Assembly (NCBI RefSeq): GCF_019602855.1
Contig: NZ_CP080767.1
Coordinates: forward strand, 2,418,001-2,482,000
DNA length: 64,000 nt
Direction of reading: 5' to 3'
Origin: Cupriavidus pinatubonensis
GTDB taxonomy: Bacteria; Pseudomonadota; Gammaproteobacteria; Burkholderiales; Burkholderiaceae
The notes beneath the pieces are model-generated. The model saw only the letters and a program-made list of their open reading frames with translations. It did not search any database and was not told the origin of the DNA. The position numbers and the translations under genes were made by a program. Shown here in pieces: positions 58,572-64,000 of this stretch; the first letter of the stretch is position 1; the number at the start of each line of letters is the position of its first letter.

Positions 58572-59894
58572 ATGCTTGGACATTCTTCCACTCAACCCGC
58601 CATGGTGACCGGCACGCAAACCGTGGCCGCATCCCGCTTCTATCCATGGCTGGTTTTCGCGCTCAGCTTTGGCCTGCTGCTGTCGGACTACATGTCGCGC
58701 CAGGTGCTCAACGCAGTATTCCCGTTGCTGAAAGCGGAATGGGCACTCTCCGACACCGAACTCGGCGCCCTGGGTGGCATCGTGGCGCTGATGGTCGGCC
58801 TGCTGACGTTTCCGCTGTCGATCCTTGCCGACCGCTGGGGCCGCGTCAAAAGCCTGACGCTGATGGCCGCGCTCTGGAGCGTGGCGACGCTAGGCTGCGC
58901 GCTGGCCAACAACTTCGGCGAAATGTTCATCGCCCGCCTGTGCGTCGGCATCGGCGAAGCGGCCTACGGCAGCGTGGGCATCGCCGTGGTGCTGTCGGTG
59001 TTTCCGCGCCACCTGCGCGCCAGCCTGAGTTCGGCCTTCATCGCTGGCGGCGCGTTCGGCTCCGTGCTTGGCATGGCTGCAGGCGGCACGCTGTCGGCCC
59101 AGTTCGGCTGGCGCTGGGCGTTCGCCGGCATGGCCATCTTCGGGCTGGTACTCGTGGTGATCTATCGTGCGCTGATCACGGAGCCGCGCCTGCAGGCACA
59201 GCGCCGCGCATTGGGCGAAGACGCGGCACCTGAAGTGCAGCGCGAGAGCATGACCATTCGTCCGCTGCTGTCGGCCCTGTTCTCCGCGCGGTCCATCCTT
59301 TGCGCCTACGTAGGCAGCGCCCTGCAACTGCTCGTGATGGGCGCACTGCTCGCGTGGATGCCCAGCTTCCTGTCGCGCTACTACGGTATGGCGACGGACC
59401 GTGCAGGCATTACCGCTGCGGCGTTCGTCCTGGCCGCCGGTGCGGGCATGGTGGTGTGCGGCGCGCTGACCGACTGGGTCGCCCGTCATTCCCCGTCGCG
59501 CAAGTGGCTGATGGCCATCGGCTACAGCGTCACCTGCTGCGTGCTGCTGGCTGTGGCGTTCCGGCTGCCGGCCGGTACGGCGCAGCTTGCGCTGATCGGT
59601 GCAGGCATGCTGCTGGTCGGCGGCACGGCTGGTCCCGCCAGCGCCGTTGTGGCCAATCTGACTCGTCCCGCTATCCACGCGACCGCGTTTGCCACGCTCA
59701 CGCTGGCCAACAACCTGCTGGGCCTGGCCCCGGGCCCGTTCGTCACCGGTGTGCTTGCCGACCGCATCGGCTTGCTTGGCGCGCTGCAGTGGATTCCGCT
59801 GACCGGCCTGCTCGCCGCAGTGTGCTTCATCGCCGGCCGCCGCTACTACACGGCGGATCTGGAGCGCCTGGAGCGCCAGCGCGGCGCAAAGTAA
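58572..59894 (+). CDS. Major facilitator superfamily transporter
   Basis: Inner-membrane transporter of 440 residues with twelve predicted helices. After helix 2 the MFS A-motif region reads LADRWGRVKSL; helix 1 is SRFYPWLVFALSFGLLLSDYMSRQVLNAVFP, like anion:cation symporters. The central loop (about 210-235) is charged. AGGAGA sits 8 nt before the ATG. The RBBP9-like hydrolase follows after 35 nt and is probably co-transcribed. The substrate, perhaps an organic anion, is not defined. Confidence 0.92.
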   Translation: MLGHSSTQPAMVTGTQTVAASRFYPWLVFALSFGLLLSDYMSRQVLNAVFPLLKAEWALSDTELGALGGIVALMVGLLTFPLSILADRWGRVKSLTLMAALWSVATLGCALANNFGEMFIARLCVGIGEAAYGSVGIAVVLSVFPRHLRASLSSAFIAGGAFGSVLGMAAGGTLSAQFGWRWAFAGMAIFGLVLVVIYRALITEPRLQAQRRALGEDAAPEVQRESMTIRPLLSALFSARSILCAYVGSALQLLVMGALLAWMPSFLSRYYGMATDRAGITAAAFVLAAGAGMVVCGALTDWVARHSPSRKWLMAIGYSVTCCVLLAVAFRLPAGTAQLALIGAGMLLVGGTAGPASAVVANLTRPAIHATAFATLTLANNLLGLAPGPFVTGVLADRIGLLGALQWIPLTGLLAAVCFIAGRRYYTADLERLERQRGAK

Positions 59895-59929
59895 ACCACT
59901 ACCTGACCTACTGGAATTCTGGAACTCCA

Positions 59930-60499
59930 ATGAGCCTTACTACTGACACCACCGTCCTGCTGGTTCCCGGCCTGCGCGACCACGTCGCCGAGCACTGGCA
60001 GACCCTGCTCCAGGCGCAACTGCCGAACGCCCGCTCCGTGGCGCCGCTGGAACATGACAAGCTGAGCCGGGATGCGCGCGTGGCCGCCCTGGACGCCGCG
60101 CTCGCACAGATCGACGGCCCCGTGGTCCTGGTTGCGCATAGCGCCGGCGTGATGATCACCGTGCATTGGGCCGCGCAGCACCACCGCAAGATCCGCGGTG
60201 CACTGCTAGCGACGCCCGCCGATCTCGAAACCCCGATGCCGGCCGGCTATCCGCAGCCCGAGGCACTCGCCGACCACGGCTGGCTGCCTGTGCCGCGCAA
60301 GCCGCTGCCCTTCCCGAGCATCCTCGCGGCCAGCCGCAATGATCCGCTGGCGAAGTACGAACGCGCCGTGCAGCTGGCAAGCGACTGGGGCAGCGAACTG
60401 GTCGACCTTGGCGAAGTCGGCCACCTCAATCCGGCCGCCGGCTTCGGGCCGTGGCCGCGCGCCACCGCGCTGATCGATCAGCTGCTCCGCAAGAACTGA
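59930..60499 (+). CDS. RBBP9/YdeN-family serine hydrolase
   Basis: Small alpha/beta hydrolase of 189 residues. The opening LLVPGLRDHVAEHWQ, nucleophile S71 in VAHSAGVM, aspartate in SRNDPLAKY and histidine in GEVGHLNPAAGFGPW match the RBBP9 family. The start at 59930 is taken because the longer frame lies inside the MFS gene. It follows that gene by 35 nt. Natural substrates of this family are mostly unknown. Confidence 0.93.
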   Translation: MSLTTDTTVLLVPGLRDHVAEHWQTLLQAQLPNARSVAPLEHDKLSRDARVAALDAALAQIDGPVVLVAHSAGVMITVHWAAQHHRKIRGALLATPADLETPMPAGYPQPEALADHGWLPVPRKPLPFPSILAASRNDPLAKYERAVQLASDWGSELVDLGEVGHLNPAAGFGPWPRATALIDQLLRKN

Positions 60500-60652
60500 A
60501 GCCGGCGCGCAACACGCCGGCTGCAGACCGCAGGGGCCGCTCCGGCCCCGCAAGCTCCCATGCAATCCCCAGCAGTACCCAGCAGTACCCATTTCGACGG
60601 GCAGTTCCGCCTTGCAACCCCATCCCCAAAGGAAAAGAAGGAGATTTACCCC

Positions 60653-61816
60653 ATGAAGCTCAGGAGCATGGCCCTGGCCACCTTGCTTGCCTGTTCTGGT
60701 AGTGCATTCGCGCAGTCGACAGTGACGCTCTATGGCGTCGCTGACATCAACATCGAGTATGTGAACCACGTCGGCGCCATTCCGACGGCAGCCAACCAGT
60801 TCAATCCGGGCGCGGCCCACAGCGTGTTCCGCATGGACTCGGGCGGCGTTTCCGGATCCCGCTGGGGCCTGCGCGGCACCGAGGATCTCGGCAACGGCGT
60901 GAAGGCGCTGTTCGTGCTGGAAAACGGCTTCAGCCTGGATTCGGGCGCGCTGCAGCAGCAAAGCCGCCTGTTCGGCCGCCAGGCGTACGTCGGCGTGCAG
61001 AGCAGCAGCCTTGGCCAGATTACGCTCGGCCGCCAGTACACCTCGATCTTCGAAGCGCTCGCCAACTTCGTGCCGGGCGCTTATGCCACGCAGTACGAGC
61101 CCGCAGCACTGCTGACGGGCGCGAACTTCCGTGAAGACAACACGGTCAAGTACACCGGCCAGTTCGGTCCGGTCACGGCGCTGGCGCACTACTCGTTCGG
61201 CACCGGCCTGGCACTGCCGGCCTTTGTCGGCGTGGCAACGCCGATCGGCGGCAACGGCGAAGTCCCGGGCCAGGCCCGGCGCGACAGCGCGTACGGCGCT
61301 GCACTGGCCTACACGCAAGGTCCCTTCGGCGTGACCGCAGGCTATGACCAGTGGAATCCGACCATTGGCACCAGCAGTGGTACCGCCAAGAAGGCTGTCA
61401 TCGCCGCCAGCTACACCTACGGTCCCGCCAAGGTCATGGGCGGCTACCGTTGGGGGCAGAGCAAGAATGCGGCAGACGTCCTGATCGGGCGTGACGACTT
61501 CTACTGGATCGGCGCCGCCTATCAGGTGACGCCCGCCGTCGCCCTGTCGCTCGAGTACGACTACGACAACCTCAAGAATCAGTTCGGAAATACAAGCCTC
61601 GCCAACCCCTGGCAGGTTGCGTTTATCGCGAACTACGCATTCTCCAAGCGTACCGATGTGTACCTGAGCACGGCTTACGCCAAGAACGCCGGCCTCGCGC
61701 TCGATTCGGCGTCCAACTTCTATGCCACCAGCCTTGCCACGGGCAACAGCTACGCGCTGCCCAATGGCAAGAACTCGATGCTGGGTGCGGCTGTAGGCGT
61801 GCGCCACAAGTTCTGA
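60653..61816 (+). CDS. Outer-membrane general porin (OmpC-like), second copy
   Basis: Porin_4-type trimeric barrel, 387 residues. Signal peptide MKLRSMALATLLACSGSAFA, mature start QSTVTLYGVADINIEYVNH, barrel strand SRWGLRGTEDLGNGVKALFVLE, and a terminal phenylalanine (VGVRHKF). AAGGAG precedes the ATG at 60653; the longer frame to 60560 has no signal. It shares layout with the porin at 14686-15744 but differs in its loops. It is monocistronic, with a strong terminator. Solute preference unknown. Confidence 0.94.
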   Translation: MKLRSMALATLLACSGSAFAQSTVTLYGVADINIEYVNHVGAIPTAANQFNPGAAHSVFRMDSGGVSGSRWGLRGTEDLGNGVKALFVLENGFSLDSGALQQQSRLFGRQAYVGVQSSSLGQITLGRQYTSIFEALANFVPGAYATQYEPAALLTGANFREDNTVKYTGQFGPVTALAHYSFGTGLALPAFVGVATPIGGNGEVPGQARRDSAYGAALAYTQGPFGVTAGYDQWNPTIGTSSGTAKKAVIAASYTYGPAKVMGGYRWGQSKNAADVLIGRDDFYWIGAAYQVTPAVALSLEYDYDNLKNQFGNTSLANPWQVAFIANYAFSKRTDVYLSTAYAKNAGLALDSASNFYATSLATGNSYALPNGKNSMLGAAVGVRHKF

Positions 61817-61846
61817 GCGCACAAGGATTCAACTGATGCTCGTTTG

Positions 61847-61882
61847 GCCATGCCAGGGAAACCTGGCATGGCGTTTTTTTTT
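61847..61882 (+). terminator. Intrinsic terminator after the second porin gene
   Basis: A perfect 11-bp stem (GCCATGCCAGG / CCTGGCATGGC) with a GAAA tetraloop and a run of nine or more T residues. Confidence 0.95.
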
Positions 61883-61919
61883 GGACCTCGCGGAATTGCG
61901 AGGGATCAGCCGACACGCG

Positions 61920-62438
61920 CTACATCTTCTCCGGCATGGCCGACGAGTGATGACTCGTAATCAGCCACTGCGTGCCATCCCACCGATACGTGTATGTATA
62001 GCGTGCCTTGACCACAGCCCCCGTCCGCGCGAAGGTGAACGTGTAGAGGCCGGCGTCCACGGCAGAGTTGCATCCGATTTCGATGGTGCGGAAGTCGATC
62101 TTCCCGGATGGCCTGTCTTGCAGGAAGTGATGGAAGTAGTCTTCCTTCTCCGCGACCGTCACGCGGGGCTTGTTCGATACCGTGGGAAGAAGAATGGAGC
62201 GCTCTGCATAGTTGGCTGCGACCTTGCGCGGGTCGCCTGTCTGCAATGAGCGGTTCCATCGATCAAACAGCGCCGAAATCTCCTGCTCCGATGTCGCCTT
62301 GCAGCTTTCCGTGCGCGACGCCTGCGTACTCCCTGTCGCGCCTGTAGTAGCGGTGGTACCTGCGGTGCCTGGCGTGCCCTGGTTCATGGCACATCCCGCG
62401 AGTACCAGCGTCAACGCTGCAATGCGATTGGGGTTCAT
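61920..62438 (-). CDS. SnoaL/DUF4440-like lipoprotein
   Basis: A 172-residue protein with a lipobox at LVLAGC, then a Gly/Thr-rich linker (GTPGTAGTTATTGATGSTQ). The domain resembles the CaMKII-association/SgcJ branch of the NTF2 fold: LFDRWNRSLQTGDPRKVAANYAERSILLPTVSNK and RYTYTYRWDGTQWLITSHHSS. AGGAG lies upstream of the ATG at 62438. Such domains may bind small ligands or act as enzymes, but no catalytic residues can be assigned. It is convergent with the porin gene. Confidence 0.83.
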   Translation of the reverse strand: MNPNRIAALTLVLAGCAMNQGTPGTAGTTATTGATGSTQASRTESCKATSEQEISALFDRWNRSLQTGDPRKVAANYAERSILLPTVSNKPRVTVAEKEDYFHHFLQDRPSGKIDFRTIEIGCNSAVDAGLYTFTFARTGAVVKARYTYTYRWDGTQWLITSHHSSAMPEKM

Positions 62439-62667
62439 GACAGAGCTCCTCAATTTCAGTTCTTGGTATTGAGAATGGAGCCTGGGCTCAACGCATGGAG
62501 TATGGTACATCCCGACAGCGTTAGCCATTTCCATCTGCCGTCCGCAACGCCAGCCGCCCGCAATGGGGTCTGAGCACCACTCCGGATGAACCGTGCAGAT
62601 TGGGAGCGAAATTTTTCGCTTGCCGGCATTGCGGCGCACCGCCCCCTCGCTACCGGGCCTGAAAGCG

Positions 62668-62692
62668 AAAACGCCCCGTCATGGACGGGGCG
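62668..62692 (-). terminator. Terminator after the depolymerase gene, with duplicated arm
   Basis: On the minus strand a 9-bp stem CGCCCCGTC / GACGGGGCG with loop CAT is followed by TTTTCGC. The 13-bp unit CATGGACGGGGCG is repeated in tandem at 62680-62692 and 62693-62705, so one stem arm exists twice. Confidence 0.78.
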
Positions 62693-62710
62693 CATGGACG
62701 GGGCGCCGTG

Positions 62711-63553
62711 TCAGCGGCCTTCTCGCAGGAACTCTCCCACCACCCGCGCCGATTCGCGTGCCGCGGTCAGAAGAAAGAGATGGCCATCGTCGTGGAACAC
62801 ATGCAGAGCCGAGTCCGGAATGCAACCGGACAGGATCTTTGCGTTGATCAGCGGCACGATCGGGTCATCGCTGCCATGCAAGACCAGCGTGCGCTGCTTC
62901 AGCGCCCGCAACCACGGCAGGCTGCTCCAGCCCCATGCGGCCAGCAGTTGATACAGGTAGCCGCGCCCGCGCGGCGGACGCATATGCCCCCCATGGACAT
63001 CGAGCAATGACGGGTCGTCGCGAAAGGCGCCGCCGTAGATGTCCCCACCGACTCGCCGCAGGTACTCCGCATCGGTGTAACGTCGAATGCCGATCATCTT
63101 GGTGAGGACGGATGGGCTGCCCGGCACCATGAGCACGCCAGGCGATGTGGCAGCCAGCACCAGGCGGCGGCAGCGCTGCGGATACAGCCGCGCGAATTCC
63201 TGTGCCAGTGCGCCGCCCCATGAAACGCCGAGCGTATCGACCGGTCCGGCATAGCCGAGGTGCGACAGCAGCTTGTCTGCCATCACGCAAAGATTGGAGA
63301 AACGATAGGGGAACAGGGGCGCCGGAGAGCCGCCGGCACCGGGGATGTCGAAGATGATCACTTCCACATCCGGCAGCGCATCGACGAAGGGTTCGACGAG
63401 TTCAAGGTTTGCGCCGATGCCATTGAACATAAGCAGCGGCGGGAGATCGCCGCTGCCGGGCCGGATGCCGACCCTGAGTACCTGCCCGTCTAGGTCTACC
63501 GTACGGGTCTGCATGATATGTCCAGCTTCGGGGCTGGCATTGTTAGTTGTCAT
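62711..63553 (-). CDS. phaZ: Intracellular poly(3-hydroxyalkanoate) depolymerase-type hydrolase
   Basis: Alpha/beta hydrolase of 280 residues resembling the PhaZ of Pseudomonas medium-chain PHA metabolism. It has LLMFNGIGANLELVEPFVDAL, the nucleophile S111 in GVSWGGALAQEFA, RLVLAATSPGVLMVPG, the aspartate in GSDDPIVPL and the histidine in DDGHLFLL. It should release hydroxyacids from the intracellular granule. The start is uncertain: ATG at 63553 or the later ATG at 63514. A phasin gene lies 60 nt upstream on the same strand, supporting a granule role. Related esterases are an alternative. Confidence 0.85.
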   Translation of the reverse strand: MTTNNASPEAGHIMQTRTVDLDGQVLRVGIRPGSGDLPPLLMFNGIGANLELVEPFVDALPDVEVIIFDIPGAGGSPAPLFPYRFSNLCVMADKLLSHLGYAGPVDTLGVSWGGALAQEFARLYPQRCRRLVLAATSPGVLMVPGSPSVLTKMIGIRRYTDAEYLRRVGGDIYGGAFRDDPSLLDVHGGHMRPPRGRGYLYQLLAAWGWSSLPWLRALKQRTLVLHGSDDPIVPLINAKILSGCIPDSALHVFHDDGHLFLLTAARESARVVGEFLREGR

Positions 63554-63613
63554 CAAGTCGTCCCGGAGAGGTTGGCGGTGAAGCATGGCCACCGGGGCCA
63601 TGCTTCCTTGCGC

Positions 63614-64000
63614 TTACTGCCTGGGACGCAGGATCCCTTTTGCCTCTTCGACGTTTTCCGCCAGTCGCTTGCCGACCGTGGCAATGCTGTCCGCCTGGAC
63701 CTTGTACACGGTGTCCGTCACGTTGCGCAGGCCATCGACGGCCTTCTGCAGCGAACGCGGCAGCACTTCCGACACCTTGACGGCCTGGCCTTCTGCGCCC
63801 TGGTCGCGACGGGCGAGCGATTGCAGCTCGGCAGCGGTGTCAGTCAGGAACGCAGCCTGCTGGCGAACCAGCGATTGCAGGCCGCCGAGCAGCGCAGCGT
63901 TGATGCTGGCGATTGCCTCGATATCCTTGCGGCGCGATTCCAGGATCGCGGCCGGATCCAGGCGGTTCTGCTTGACGAAGTCGAACAGCTTGCGGGACGC
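63614..64000 (-). CDS. Phasin family protein, C-terminal part (cut by window edge)
   Basis: The last 128 residues of a PHA-granule surface protein. The visible part is helical, with a repeated hydrophobic pattern typical of Phasin_2 proteins: SRKLFDFVKQNRLDPAAILES, IEAIASINAALLGGLQSLV, QAAFLTDTAAELQSLARR, and a basic end ILRPRQ. The N-terminus is outside the window. It lies 60 nt upstream of the PhaZ-type gene and reads into it, so the two are probably one operon. Confidence 0.85.
   Translation of the reverse strand, partial: ASRKLFDFVKQNRLDPAAILESRRKDIEAIASINAALLGGLQSLVRQQAAFLTDTAAELQSLARRDQGAEGQAVKVSEVLPRSLQKAVDGLRNVTDTVYKVQADSIATVGKRLAENVEEAKGILRPRQ

Noticed and set aside
58334-58591. An 85-codon minus-strand frame upstream of the MFS gene
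   Set aside because: It overlaps the MFS ribosome-binding site and start codon, has an Arg-rich low-information sequence, and lacks a Shine-Dalgarno.

Overview
The window is an ordinary-looking stretch of chromosome from a GC-rich beta-proteobacterium. Gene order and content point to the Burkholderiaceae, most likely the Cupriavidus/Ralstonia group. The grounds are the ndk-rlmN-pilF-rodZ-ispG-hisS and surE-pcm-nlpD-rpoS clusters, a Bug/TctC-type solute receptor, Burkholderiales-type 16-strand porins, a B12-dependent ribonucleotide reductase, AddAB-type recombination nucleases, a short SRP RNA, and a PHA depolymerase next to a phasin. The genus is inferred from these features, not from a search. 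No phage, transposon, integrase or CRISPR array was seen.

Layout. 1-5.2 kb (minus): a housekeeping operon running ndk > rlmN > pilF > rodZ > ispG > hisS (cut by the window edge). 5.5-8.7 kb: a BI-1 family membrane protein, rlmD and an EEP-fold phosphatase/nuclease. 8.7-13.3 kb (minus): surE > pcm > nlpD > rpoS > PolB-like exonuclease. 13.5-18.3 kb: a quinone oxidoreductase, a porin, and a divergent TctD/TctE-like two-component system. 18.3-25.6 kb (minus): a NitT/TauT-type ABC importer, then a LysR > CoA-transferase > HMG-CoA-lyase-like > Bug receptor catabolic cluster. 25.7-31.5 kb (minus): dnaX > ybaB > recR and the class II RNR. 31.7 kb (plus): SRP RNA. 32-38.9 kb (minus): addB > addA and a small unknown gene. 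39.3-45.9 kb (plus): trxA, rho, an MtfA-like peptidase, rpmE2, an ArnT-like glycosyltransferase and a MATE exporter.

46-47 kb (minus): two tandem tRNA triads (Ala-Glu-Asp), each with its own promoter and terminator. gltX, which encodes the glutamyl-tRNA synthetase, follows, with a terminator-like hairpin in its leader. 48.9-57.7 kb: a patatin lipoprotein, an NlpC/P60 hydrolase, a complete yejABEF-type oligopeptide importer and fabI. 57.8-64 kb: a small lipoprotein, an MFS transporter, an RBBP9-like hydrolase, a second porin, a SnoaL/DUF4440-like lipoprotein, a PhaZ-type depolymerase and a truncated phasin.

There is no obvious new multi-gene system. The points most worth checking are regulatory or metabolic: the hairpin with a U-tract between the gltX promoter and its start codon; the extended -10 element placed so that dnaX would be a leaderless mRNA; the duplicated tRNA operon; and the CoA-transferase/HMG-CoA-lyase-like/Bug cluster, which could handle a branched dicarboxylate.
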